A stretch of DNA of 55,328 nt from SAR202 cluster bacterium Io17-Chloro-G6 (GTDB taxonomy: Bacteria; Chloroflexota; Dehalococcoidia; UBA3495). Positions 35,682-44,529 of this stretch are shown one piece after another (within the stretch, counting starts at the first letter, position 1; each line of letters begins with the position of its first letter). The translations under genes and the position numbers were made by a program. The DNA lies in assembly GCA_002816585.1 (NCBI GenBank), contig MUCT01000025.1, forward strand, positions 1-55,328, given 5' to 3'. The notes beneath the pieces are model-generated. The model was given only the letters and a program-made list of their open reading frames with translations, made no database searches and was not told the origin of the DNA.

Positions 35682-36887
35682 ATGCAAGCGTTGGAAGGTA
35701 TCAAGATACTGGATTTCTGCCGCAACGCACCGGGCATGTTTTGCACCATGGTGCTGGCTGACCTGGGCGCCGACGTCTTGATGATCGAGCGGCCCATGGA
35801 CGAAGCCCGCTCTGCCTACGAGAAGATAGTCGCCGGCATCGATGGGGCGGACGACGAGCGACGTCATGCCGCTTTCAACGCCCTGCAACGGAACAAACGC
35901 AGCATCGCACTCAACCTCAAGGAACCAGAAGCCCAACGGATCTTTCACCAACTGGCCGAGACTGCCGACGTGGTGGTGGAAGGGTTCAGGCCGGGTGTCA
36001 TGGACCGGTTGGGCGCAGGGTACGAGAAAGTCCACTCCATCAATCCCCGGGCGGTCTACTGCTCGGTCTCTGGATATGGCCAAGACGGCCCCTACTCCCA
36101 GATGGCCGGACATGACATAAACTACATCTCCTTCGCCGGAGCCCTGGGCCTGATCGGGCCCCAAGGCGGCAGACCCGCCATCCCTCTGAACCTCATCGCC
36201 GACTATGCCGGAGGCGGCTTTTGCGGCGCCGTCGGTATTCTGGCGGCTCTGATGTCCCGGGAAAAGACGGGCCGGGGTCAATACGTGGACATCGCCATGA
36301 GCGAAGGGGTGCTCTATATGCTGTCCGGGCTGATCTCCGACGTGCTTGCCAGGGGGATATCTGCCGAGCGGGGCGGCAACCGGCTCAACGGAGGCGCGCC
36401 GTACTACAACGTCTACCGGACCAAGGACGATAAATATTTCTCCATCGCGGCCATCGAGCCATGGTTCTGGGAGAACCTTTGCCGCGCGCTGGAACGGGAC
36501 GACCTTCTGCCTCATCAAGAAGCCACCGGAGCTCAAATGTTAGAGGTGGAGCAAGCGCTGGCGGATGCCTTCTTGACTAAAACACGGGATGAGTGGTTTG
36601 AAAGCCTGAAAGACAGCAACATCTCGGTGGGCAAGGTCTACTCTCTGGAAGAAGCATTGGACGACCCACACGCCCAGCAGCGGGGCATGGTGCTTGAAGT
36701 GGAAGCACCGGATGTCCCCGAGGGCAAGGTGCGCCAGGTGGGTACGGCGATCCATCTATCTGATACTCCTGGCCAGGTCCGGCATCTTGGCTCGGTTACT
36801 GGCCAGCACACCGCGGATGTTCTGGAGGAACTGGGCTTCAACCCAGCGGCGGTGGCTGATCTGTTGCGCCGCCAGGTGGTGCAATAA
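35682..36887 (+). CDS. CaiB/BaiF family CoA-transferase
   Basis: 401 residues, class III CoA-transferase. LEGIKILDFCRNAPGMFCTMVLADLGADVLMIERP, KRSIALNLKEPEAQRIFHQLAETADVVVEGFRPGVMDRLG and YCSVSGYGQDGPYSQMAGHDINY are standard. Such enzymes move CoA between acyl-CoA and a carboxylate such as a bile acid or carnitine analogue; the substrate is unknown. GAGGGGG precedes the ATG. Class III CoA-transferases are among the families I associate with the inferred lineage. Confidence 0.9.
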   Translation: MQALEGIKILDFCRNAPGMFCTMVLADLGADVLMIERPMDEARSAYEKIVAGIDGADDERRHAAFNALQRNKRSIALNLKEPEAQRIFHQLAETADVVVEGFRPGVMDRLGAGYEKVHSINPRAVYCSVSGYGQDGPYSQMAGHDINYISFAGALGLIGPQGGRPAIPLNLIADYAGGGFCGAVGILAALMSREKTGRGQYVDIAMSEGVLYMLSGLISDVLARGISAERGGNRLNGGAPYYNVYRTKDDKYFSIAAIEPWFWENLCRALERDDLLPHQEATGAQMLEVEQALADAFLTKTRDEWFESLKDSNISVGKVYSLEEALDDPHAQQRGMVLEVEAPDVPEGKVRQVGTAIHLSDTPGQVRHLGSVTGQHTADVLEELGFNPAAVADLLRRQVVQ

Positions 36888-37048
36888 AGCTCCGCCAACG
36901 CCGGAGGAAATAGAACAAGGCTCCGGGCGTGCTATACTATGGCCGCTCCAACAATGACCGGCTCGGCATCGGAATACGTCCGGCGACCTGGTGATTCTTG
37001 AATAAACTGGCCGGATTACTATTGATATCAAGGCTTAGAGAAAGATAG

Positions 37049-38191
37049 TTGATTAAGCGCTTCTCAGTCCTGTACGTGGGCCAGATCGACCTTGAAGATG
37101 TGGGCGCCAACGGCCGGGCTCCCGACGACCGCCGCTATACCAATGAGCAATTGATTCAGACCTACGACCACGCCATGGCTTTGGCCAAGCAGATGGACGA
37201 TTCCGGCTTTTATTGCTTGTGGGCTGCCGAGCACCACTTCCAACGGGAAGGCTATGAGTGCATTCCCAATCTGACCCTGCTGGGGACACACCTGGCGGCG
37301 CATACTAAGAACCTCAAATTCGGGGCGGCGTTCAACATCGTGCCCATGTGGCATCCTCTACGCCTGGCGGAAGATTTCTCCATGGGCGACGTTCTTACCG
37401 GCGGGAGGCTGATCTTTGGGATCGGACGCGGCTATCAGGCCAGGGAGGTCGAAACCTTCGGGTCTCCACTCATCGACCAGGACGCCAACCGCGAGCTCTT
37501 TGAAGAACAGGTTGAGATTCTTTTGAAGGCCTTCAACCAGGAGTCGTTCAGCCATCACGGAAAACACTACCAGATACCGCCCGATGTCCCTTACCGGGGC
37601 TACCAACTCAAGGAAATTACATTGGTGCCTAGGCCGACCCATCTGCCAGTGGAGATCTGGCAGCCGATGACCAGCGGGCGCACCATCGATTTCATCGCCA
37701 AGAAAGGCATCAAAGGCATGACAGCTCTCAGCGGTGAGAAGGTGGTGGACCAGTTCTTCAACACCTACCGAGACACCGCCGAAACTGCGGGGCGCAGCCT
37801 AACTTTGGGACAGGACATGGCCTTGGGCTTCGGTTTCTACATTGCAGACACCCGAGAGGAAGCCATGGAAAAGGTCCGTCCATTCCATGACGAACGCTAC
37901 AAGTGGTTCGCTCCCTTCGGGCTAGTCCGCTATGTGGACGAAGAGGGCCGGATGTGGGGCACCCCCGGAGCCCCGGCTCGCACACCCCAGGTGGAGGACG
38001 GAGTGCAGCAGAAGGCCTGGATCTGCGGACCGCCCGAACATTTCATCGAGACCTTCAAGTATTTTGAAGAGAAATACCCCGGTCTGGAAGACATTGTCCT
38101 CCAATGGCCCGAGGGTATGCCCTGGCACGAGTTAAGCCCCCAGTTGGAGATTTTTTCCAAGGAAGTCATGCCGGCGTTCACGGATCGCTGA
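37049..38191 (+). CDS. LLM-class flavin-dependent oxidoreductase (luciferase-like)
   Basis: 380 residues, starting with TTG. SGFYCLWAAEHHFQREGYECIPNLTLLGTHLAAHTKNLKFGAAFNIVPMWHPLRLAEDFSMGDVLTGGRLIFGIGRGYQ is a strong family match, with the AEHHF loop of monooxygenases acting on bulky substrates. Longer than the copy at 5.5 kb and only distantly related to it. It follows the CoA-transferase gene after 160 bases; both could serve one degradation route. Confidence 0.87.
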   Translation: MIKRFSVLYVGQIDLEDVGANGRAPDDRRYTNEQLIQTYDHAMALAKQMDDSGFYCLWAAEHHFQREGYECIPNLTLLGTHLAAHTKNLKFGAAFNIVPMWHPLRLAEDFSMGDVLTGGRLIFGIGRGYQAREVETFGSPLIDQDANRELFEEQVEILLKAFNQESFSHHGKHYQIPPDVPYRGYQLKEITLVPRPTHLPVEIWQPMTSGRTIDFIAKKGIKGMTALSGEKVVDQFFNTYRDTAETAGRSLTLGQDMALGFGFYIADTREEAMEKVRPFHDERYKWFAPFGLVRYVDEEGRMWGTPGAPARTPQVEDGVQQKAWICGPPEHFIETFKYFEEKYPGLEDIVLQWPEGMPWHELSPQLEIFSKEVMPAFTDR

Positions 38192-38230
38192 TGCCTGAGG
38201 ATGTACTTTCGTAAAAACCGCTAGGCTCCT

Positions 38231-38258
38231 CCGCTCGTCCTGAGCCTGTCGAAGGATG
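38231..38258. repeat. Intergenic repeat of the cctgagcctgtcgaagg type
   Basis: ctcgtcctgagcctgtcgaaggatg resembles a short repeat found between genes in many bacterial genomes. It is directly after the flavin monooxygenase gene. Recognition is from memory; copies elsewhere in this genome cannot be seen here. Confidence 0.45.
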
Positions 38259-38303
38259 CGCATCAGTCATATTTTTGACCGGATAAGTTTTATCTGCCAC
38301 GAG

Positions 38304-38338
38304 TGGTGGTTCGACATCCTTCCGCGGAAGGACACCAC
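38304..38338. repeat. Palindromic hairpin
   Basis: Perfect 16-bp palindrome tccttccgcggaagga (38317-38332) flanked by gtggt and accac, able to form a cruciform or RNA hairpin. No T-run follows, so a terminator is not certain. Confidence 0.6.
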
Positions 38339-38468
38339 GAACGGAATTAGCAAACCTGAGATTGACGACCAAGTAGTAATCAAGCAGATCCGAAAGAAAT
38401 TTGTCATAACCTAACGGTAACGAGGTACACGCCCACAGCAGGCGGCGTGTCCGGCGCAGGAGTGGCCT

Positions 38469-39767
38469 TTGTCGGTCCCCGAACATATAACTCTGGCCAA
38501 GTCTGGGTCTAACGCCATTTCCCGGTGGCGGGAGGCGACGTGGCGGAGGCCCAACACCCAGTTGCCCAAATTCAGCCTTGGTTATCGTCTGGAGGACCTA
38601 GCTGCAGGAGAAACATTTCAACCCCAATACATCTATGGGCGCCCTACTCTGGATCTCTCGGATGCCATGTTAAGCGCGGCCAAGTTATCTGGGGCCGACC
38701 TGGCGCACGACGATCTCAGCGGCGCCGACCTGACTGCTTCGGACCTCCACCTGGCGGACCTTTCCGGGGCCAACCTTCAGGGTGCTCACCTCTGGCGCTC
38801 CAACCTGTCCCGCGCCAACTTCACCGAGGCCCACATGGCTGGCTGCACTCTGGGCCGGACCAACCTATCCAACAGCGTTCTTAGGTTGGCCAGCCTCAGA
38901 GGCGCTGATCTCTCATATGCCAACCTTTCTTACGCTGACCTGGAAAAGGCCGACCTCTCAGGAGCCGACCTCACCCAAACCGATCTTTCATGGGCCAACC
39001 TCAACGGCGCCAATCTCCGCAACGCACGGCTTATCGGGTCCATTCTGGATATGGCCGACTTGACTGGCGCGGACCTCCGAGGCGCTACCATTATCAAGAC
39101 CCGACTCAACAGCACTAGTCTAAGCGGGTCAATATGCGGGGTAACCACCTTCGCCAACTGCGACCTGACCCGCGTCATCGGACTTGAGGGTGTGCGGCAT
39201 TCCGGGCCCAGCATGATTTCCTTAGATACACTAACCCGCTCCAAGGGCCAAGTTCCTGACAAATTCCTGGAAGGCGCAGGGGTAGCCCCTCCCCTGATCG
39301 CCGCTCAGGACGCCATTAGGTCATCGGGATCGACCTACACCAGGGTATTGCTGTTGGGGTCGGAGAACGACGGAGAATTCGCGGCCAAGGTTAGAACCAG
39401 CCTGGCGGAGGCCCAGGTGCCCAGTTGGATAATCGCCGCTGATGATGAGGCCTCGCTGCAGTCCGGCGCGATTAACTTGGAAAAAGTGTTCTACTACGAC
39501 CGGCTGGTTCTCCTATGCACCGCCGAGTCCCTGGAAAACCCCCACACCAGCCGTCATTTCAGCACCCTGGTTAACGGGTCTGGGTTCCCGTTGGGAGAAA
39601 CTCTGATCACCGTGGCGGCCGACGACATCTTCTACCAGCGCGAAGACCGCCTATGCTCGGGGCTGCGGGATGGCTTGGTGGTGGATTTCCGGGGCTGGCA
39701 GGATGAGGTGCGTTACAACGAAGCAATGTCGTCCCTGATCGGGGAGATCTCCGGACCTTCGTTCTAG
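38469..39767 (+). CDS. Pentapeptide-repeat protein with C-terminal TIR-like domain
   Basis: 432 residues. About residues 60-230 are A(D/N)Lxx pentapeptide repeats (LSGADLAHDDLSGADL... LTGADLRGA), a right-handed quadrilateral beta-helix. A linker, VIGLEGVRHSGPS...DTLTRSKGQVPDKFLEGAG, is typical of repeat-TIR fusions. The last 120 residues (TRVLLLGSENDGEFAAKVRTSLAEAQVPSWIIAADDE...) follow a TIR-like pattern, but the helix that normally carries the NADase Glu reads NPHTSRHFSTL, with no Glu. Likely a signalling or adaptor protein, or an inactive relative of TIR effectors. Confidence 0.72.
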   Translation: MSVPEHITLAKSGSNAISRWREATWRRPNTQLPKFSLGYRLEDLAAGETFQPQYIYGRPTLDLSDAMLSAAKLSGADLAHDDLSGADLTASDLHLADLSGANLQGAHLWRSNLSRANFTEAHMAGCTLGRTNLSNSVLRLASLRGADLSYANLSYADLEKADLSGADLTQTDLSWANLNGANLRNARLIGSILDMADLTGADLRGATIIKTRLNSTSLSGSICGVTTFANCDLTRVIGLEGVRHSGPSMISLDTLTRSKGQVPDKFLEGAGVAPPLIAAQDAIRSSGSTYTRVLLLGSENDGEFAAKVRTSLAEAQVPSWIIAADDEASLQSGAINLEKVFYYDRLVLLCTAESLENPHTSRHFSTLVNGSGFPLGETLITVAADDIFYQREDRLCSGLRDGLVVDFRGWQDEVRYNEAMSSLIGEISGPSF

Positions 39768-39903
39768 CACTCCGTCGCAAAAATCGGCTCTATCCACTCT
39801 GCTCATGGTGAGATTGTCGAACCACCGGCTATTCGCCAGTCAACTGGCTCATTACGAGCGGACGTCCGTAACAATTGTCTCTGAAATTGTGTACAAATTT
39901 CTA

Positions 39904-40248
39904 TTATTCCACCGGGGTGCCTTTGGCCAGCATCAGGCACGCCTCCCCCCATTGGTTCGGGTTCGCAAGGTCCCACTCGTCCCCCGAACCAGCGGGCTGC
40001 AAACGCAACCCTTCGTCTCCGCCGTAGACCAGCAGCACCACACCCTCTCCCGAATCCTCCGCCAAGGCCGAATTCGCGATACATGGGCCCTGCGAACTCC
40101 AGCCGGTGACGCGGCACCAAAGGTCCTCTCCCATGGGATTAGTGGCGTACACCCGCACCACCTCAATTGGGTCGCTCAAAAGGTCGAACATTCTATGCAG
40201 GTCCAGAGGGCTGTTCCCGCCGCCGGCGACTTCAACTTCAACCAGCAT
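39904..40248 (-). CDS. Hypothetical 114-residue protein
   Basis: Acidic, beginning MLVEVEVAGGGNSPLDLHRMF. The ATG has AGGA five bases upstream, and the codon pattern resembles the neighbours, so I regard it as a real gene. No domain recognised. Antisense-oriented relative to both adjacent genes. Confidence 0.45.
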   Translation of the reverse strand: MLVEVEVAGGGNSPLDLHRMFDLLSDPIEVVRVYATNPMGEDLWCRVTGWSSQGPCIANSALAEDSGEGVVLLVYGGDEGLRLQPAGSGDEWDLANPNQWGEACLMLAKGTPVE

Positions 40249-40495
40249 CAGTTCCTGCTCCCGTTTGGAGTTTTCCCCATACTATCATCTGCGCCGCGCC
40301 CATACCCAATGCAGCGCATCTTAATTATTAAGGGACTCAAGGGCCAGCGTAGTCGGTACCCAAAGGACCATTCAATCGGACCCTGGAGGACAGAGATTAG
40401 GGCCTGTTTTGGGATATACCAGAGATAGTGGAGAAGATAAGAGCCGATGGGACCTTTCTTGGTATCCATTGGCGGACGATCACCGGAGATAATAA

Positions 40496-41746
40496 ATGCT
40501 TGAAACAAAGGCACATAGCACATTTGACGAGGTTAATTTATTTTTCGATGACGCCGCGGACCGGCTGGAGCTGAGCAGCGGCCTAAGGGAGATGCTGAAA
40601 CGCCCATGGCGAGAACTTCAAGTCCAGGTTCCAGTGCGCATGGACAACGGCGAGGTCCAGGTGTTTACCGGCTTCAGGGTGCAGCACAACGGCGCCCGGG
40701 GGCCATACAAGGGTGGAGTCCGCTACCACCCGGAGGCCGACCTGGAAGAGGTGCGTGCCTTGGCGTCTCTGATGACCTGGAAAACTGCTTTGGTCGACCT
40801 TCCTTATGGCGGGTCCAAAGGCGGGGTGCAGGTAGACCCCGGGCAGCTCTCACAGGGCGAGCTAAACCGGCTCACCCGTCGCTACACGTTGAGTATCGAG
40901 CACTTGATCGCCCCCAACCGGGACATCCCCGCTCCCGACATGGGCACCAACGCCCAGACCATGGCCTGGATGATGGACGCCTACGGGCAGTTGCACGGGC
41001 ATTCGCCGGCCATCGTGACCGGAAAGCCAGTGGAGATGGGAGGCTCTCTAGGCCGGGAAGCCGCCACCGGCCGCGGTGTGGCAATCCTGCTCCAAGAAGC
41101 CGCCAGGGACCTGGGTCTAGACACCCAGGGGGCCAGGATCGTTGTGCAGGGCTTCGGCAACGTCGGGTCCTGGGCCGCTCAGATTATGCATGACAGCGGT
41201 TGCCGGATCATAGCCGTGAGCGGAGTCGACGGCGGCGTCTACAACCCCAGAGGTCTGGACATCAAACGGTTGCAAGATTTTCAGAAGATTACCGGCGGGG
41301 TTACTGGATTCACCGGCGGCGAGCAGATCTCCAACCGCGAGCTTCTGGAGCTGGAGTGCGACGTGCTCGTCCCGGCGGCCATCGATAACGTGATCACTGA
41401 AGACAATGCCAGGTTCATAAAGGCTCCATTGATCTTGGAGGCGGCCAACCACCCAATTACGCCCGAAGCCGACCAAATACTAAGCGGCGGCGGAATCACC
41501 ATTCTGCCGGACATCTTGGTCAACGCGGGCGGCGTGGTGGTGTCCTACTTCGAGTGGACCCAAAACCTCCAGGAATTTCATTGGGAGGAGAGCCGGGTCA
41601 ACGAGGAGCTCAAGAAAACCCTGCTCCGAGCTTACCAGGAAGTGCGGACGCGAAGCGTCAACCAGGCTATCACACACCGCCAGGCCTCCTTTGAGGTCGG
41701 CGTGCAACGCGTAGCCAGGGCCGTTGAGCTGCGCGGGTTCGTGTAA
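40496..41746 (+). CDS. Glu/Leu/Phe/Val dehydrogenase (glutamate dehydrogenase)
   Basis: 416 residues. Reversible oxidative deamination of an amino acid, most likely glutamate. GPYKGGVRYHPEADLEEVRALASLMTWKTALVDLPYGGSKGGV has the substrate and catalytic Lys (SKGG); APDMGTNAQTMAWMMDAY and the Rossmann motif VVQGFGNVGSWAA follow. The length matches hexameric NAD-type enzymes. GGAGATAATAA is a good ribosome binding site. The gene downstream is a gamma-glutamyltransferase-like gene, which hints at glutamate use. Confidence 0.92.
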   Translation: MLETKAHSTFDEVNLFFDDAADRLELSSGLREMLKRPWRELQVQVPVRMDNGEVQVFTGFRVQHNGARGPYKGGVRYHPEADLEEVRALASLMTWKTALVDLPYGGSKGGVQVDPGQLSQGELNRLTRRYTLSIEHLIAPNRDIPAPDMGTNAQTMAWMMDAYGQLHGHSPAIVTGKPVEMGGSLGREAATGRGVAILLQEAARDLGLDTQGARIVVQGFGNVGSWAAQIMHDSGCRIIAVSGVDGGVYNPRGLDIKRLQDFQKITGGVTGFTGGEQISNRELLELECDVLVPAAIDNVITEDNARFIKAPLILEAANHPITPEADQILSGGGITILPDILVNAGGVVVSYFEWTQNLQEFHWEESRVNEELKKTLLRAYQEVRTRSVNQAITHRQASFEVGVQRVARAVELRGFV

Positions 41747-41819
41747 TAACGGTGAGCTTTCAGCGGTAAGCTTGCTGAATGAGGTGGTTTGGGTTGCGGT
41801 GAGGATACGGAAATCCCTC

Positions 41820-41841
41820 AACCCCCTTTGCGCAAGGGGGC
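41820..41841 (+). terminator. Hairpin after the dehydrogenase gene
   Basis: ccccctt-tgcgc-aaggggg, a strong GC-rich stem 75 bases after the stop. It lacks a clear T-run (cttctgg follows), so it could be a repeat rather than a terminator. Confidence 0.45.
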
Positions 41842-41926
41842 TTCTGGAGGATTTTCAGGTTACGGTCCTTCGCTGATAGCTGGATGCAGATAGCTCCATT
41901 TGTTGACACCCCCAAGCCCCCTACGT

Positions 41927-41983
41927 ATCATTGCCTCAGAGTGAGCCTGGCCTTACTAGGCACGGGCGCTGGCCAGCAATGAT
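41927..41983. repeat. Interrupted inverted repeat before the gamma-glutamyltransferase gene
   Basis: atcattgc (41927-41934) and ctggcc (41947-41952) are complementary to ggccag (41971-41976) and gcaatgat (41976-41983), giving a two-part stem with a bulge. It ends 18 bases before the GTG start, so it could affect expression; no known riboswitch class is recognised. Confidence 0.5.
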
Positions 41984-42001
41984 GTCGCAAGGGGGTGCAA
42001 C

Positions 42002-43762
42002 GTGTCCATAGGAATCAAGACCTATCGTCCGACCGTATCGGGTGGGACCCACATGGTGACGGCTGGGCATTACCTGGCTACGGCGTCGGGATACCGGATA
42101 CTGGAGCAGGGCGGCAACGCCACTGACGCCGGTGTGGCGGCAGGAATCACCCTCAACGTGGTGCTGCCCCAGTGGACCAACTTTGGCGGCGTCGCCCCTA
42201 TTATCATCCACGACGCCCAGAAGAAAGAGACCGTTTCAATTAGCGGCCTTGGTCGCTGGCCCAAAGCCGCCAACATCGACGATTACCTGGCCAAGTTCGG
42301 CGGCGACCTGCCCCCCGGCATCCCCCGCACGGTTACCCCGGCGGGAGCCGACGCCTGGATGACCGCACTAAAGTTATACGGGACAATGACCTTTGAGCAG
42401 GTGGTCACTCCGGCGATGGAGTTGGCTGAGATTGGGTTTCCAGTGCCGTCAACATTGGCGAGCTTCTTTGCCAATTCGTCGGGCGACAATTTGACCCACG
42501 AGACCAGTGGCGGGGCTAATTGGCCTTCAACTGAAGAGATCTTTTACCCAGGCGGCAGGGCTTTCAAGACCGGAGAAACTCTGGTGCAGAAGGACCTGGC
42601 CCGCAGCTTCATGCGCCTGATCGAAGTTGAACGCAAGAATTCCTCCCAAGGCCGAGAAGCCGCGATCCAGGCGGCACGCGACTTCTTCTACAAGGGTGAA
42701 ATCGCCCAAGAAATGGTGAAATTCAACCAAGAGAATGGCGGCCTCCTCACCATGGAGGACCTGGCTGATTTTCACGTCGGCGTCGAGGCTCCAGCTCATG
42801 GAACTTACAAGGGAATCGACGTCTACACCTGTGGGCCCTGGTGCCAGGGTCCGGTGAGTATCCAGGCCCTGCAGATACTTGAGGGCATGGACCTCAAGAG
42901 CATGGGCCACAACAGCGCCGATTACATCCACTCGGTGGTTGAAGCCCTGGCTTTGGCTTTGAGCGACCGTGAAGCATATTACGGCGACCCTGACTTCGTG
43001 GACGTGCCGATGGAAGGTTTAATGTCCAAGTCCTTCGCCGAAGAACGACGGGCCCTGATCGATCCCCGCAAGGCCTTCGGCGAAATGCCCGAGGCCGGCA
43101 ACCCTTGGCGTCATCAGGGCATGGAGTCGCCCATCGGCAAGCCGGCCCGCCCCGAACCGGTAAGCGGCGGTCTCCCAGCCGACACCAGCTATACCGCTGT
43201 TGTCGACCGCTGGGGCAACGCTTTCTCCGCAACGCCCAGCGACAACATCGAATACAACCCCATCGTCAAGGGTTTGGGGTTCATCGTATCCGGCCGCGGC
43301 TCCCAGTCGTGGCTGGACCACAACCACCCCAGTTCCATGCGGCCGGGCAAGCGGCCTCGTTTGACCCCAAATCCGGCCCTGGCCATGAAGGACGGCAAGG
43401 TGTTGATGCCCTTTGGGACGCCGGGCGGCGACGTACAGCCCCAGTCCATGGTCCAGTTGTTCCTGAACGTGGCCGAGTTCGGCATGGAAGTGCAGGAGGC
43501 CATAGAAGCGCCCAGAGTCTCGACCTGGAGCTTCCCCAACTCCTTTTGGCCCCACGCCTACAATCCGGGCCTGCTCGGCGTGGAAGGCCGCATCGCCCCG
43601 GACGTGGTTGAAGACCTGCGCAAGAGGGGTCACAACGTGGAGGTCTGGGATGATTTCACGCCGCGCATGGGTTGCCTATGCGCCATCCACGTGGACCAGG
43701 AACGGGGCGGCCGCAACGGCGGCGCCGACCCCCGGCGCGACGGCTATGCCATGGGGCGGTAG
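42002..43762 (+). CDS. Gamma-glutamyltransferase family protein
   Basis: 586 residues, starting GTG after AAGGGGGTG. Ntn-hydrolase that self-cleaves before a Thr; the motif ADTSYTAVVDRWGNAFSAT places that nucleophile at Thr395. The N-terminal block GTHMVTAGHYLATASGYRILEQGGNATDAGVAA is standard. No signal peptide is apparent, unlike periplasmic glutathione-degrading enzymes, so another gamma-glutamyl compound or an acylase-type role is possible. Confidence 0.88.
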   Translation: MSIGIKTYRPTVSGGTHMVTAGHYLATASGYRILEQGGNATDAGVAAGITLNVVLPQWTNFGGVAPIIIHDAQKKETVSISGLGRWPKAANIDDYLAKFGGDLPPGIPRTVTPAGADAWMTALKLYGTMTFEQVVTPAMELAEIGFPVPSTLASFFANSSGDNLTHETSGGANWPSTEEIFYPGGRAFKTGETLVQKDLARSFMRLIEVERKNSSQGREAAIQAARDFFYKGEIAQEMVKFNQENGGLLTMEDLADFHVGVEAPAHGTYKGIDVYTCGPWCQGPVSIQALQILEGMDLKSMGHNSADYIHSVVEALALALSDREAYYGDPDFVDVPMEGLMSKSFAEERRALIDPRKAFGEMPEAGNPWRHQGMESPIGKPARPEPVSGGLPADTSYTAVVDRWGNAFSATPSDNIEYNPIVKGLGFIVSGRGSQSWLDHNHPSSMRPGKRPRLTPNPALAMKDGKVLMPFGTPGGDVQPQSMVQLFLNVAEFGMEVQEAIEAPRVSTWSFPNSFWPHAYNPGLLGVEGRIAPDVVEDLRKRGHNVEVWDDFTPRMGCLCAIHVDQERGGRNGGADPRRDGYAMGR

Positions 43763-43827
43763 ACCAGGCTGGGTAGAAGCGCACGAGAAACGGCGGTCTC
43801 GTTGGTTTAAATGACCGGGTCGGTTTG

Positions 43828-44484
43828 CTATCTCAATTTCGAGTATTTGGCGTAGAGACTATTCGCGATAGCGTCCGCCCATAGGAACGTCACATTCGAA
43901 GAATTAAGTCCTTGAGAAACCGATGCTTTATTCCCGAGCCGGGCCAATTCGGTTAAGCTGACCTTTAGCTTAGGATAGTTTGAACCCCAAAGCCCGTAGT
44001 CGATTTCGGAATCACGCATTGATTCTCGATATAGAGATAGCTCCATATTCGCTTTGTTCACATCTCCTGAGTGTTTCATCAATAAATCGGCGTAGTTGGT
44101 TCGCACATTGGTGACCCAATTTTGATGGGGTTTAAGCATCATCGCAATTTCCGAACCGACACTGATCCCCAGTGAATGGATATTTGCGTCTTCGATGAAT
44201 TTGGGTATTTGGAGCGGGTCGGTAATTCCATTGATGTCCCAAGCGAATTTGAAGATTCGTTCGTAGATTCTATTATTGTTTAAGTTGCCTAAGATTTGCG
44301 GGCCAAGTCCGTGTTCTGCCGCGCTGTAATTTCCGTGTGGAGCCGCTATTCCTAGTGCCTTGTCCACATAATCTTGAACACGGTCGGTGGCCAGATCTTG
44401 AGTCAGTTCTTGGTGTGCTTCAATTCGAAGGCTGAAATGTCTCCAAATTTCCTCAAACGAGAGGCTAGAAATCAATCTTTCCAT
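43828..44484 (-). CDS. AT-rich orphan gene, 218 residues
   Basis: Begins MERLISSLSFEEIWRHFSLR; mostly helical, no membrane segment, no family recognised. Its base composition is visibly lower in G+C than the genes on both sides, which suggests transfer from elsewhere. Start is the ATG, with GAGGAGCCAAT upstream. Its neighbours are a gamma-glutamyltransferase-family gene and an SDR, with no functional link visible. Confidence 0.6.
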   Translation of the reverse strand: MERLISSLSFEEIWRHFSLRIEAHQELTQDLATDRVQDYVDKALGIAAPHGNYSAAEHGLGPQILGNLNNNRIYERIFKFAWDINGITDPLQIPKFIEDANIHSLGISVGSEIAMMLKPHQNWVTNVRTNYADLLMKHSGDVNKANMELSLYRESMRDSEIDYGLWGSNYPKLKVSLTELARLGNKASVSQGLNSSNVTFLWADAIANSLYAKYSKLR

Positions 44485-44529
44485 ATTGGCTCCTCAAACG
44501 TTGCGATCAGACTGTCAATGAACTGCCAT

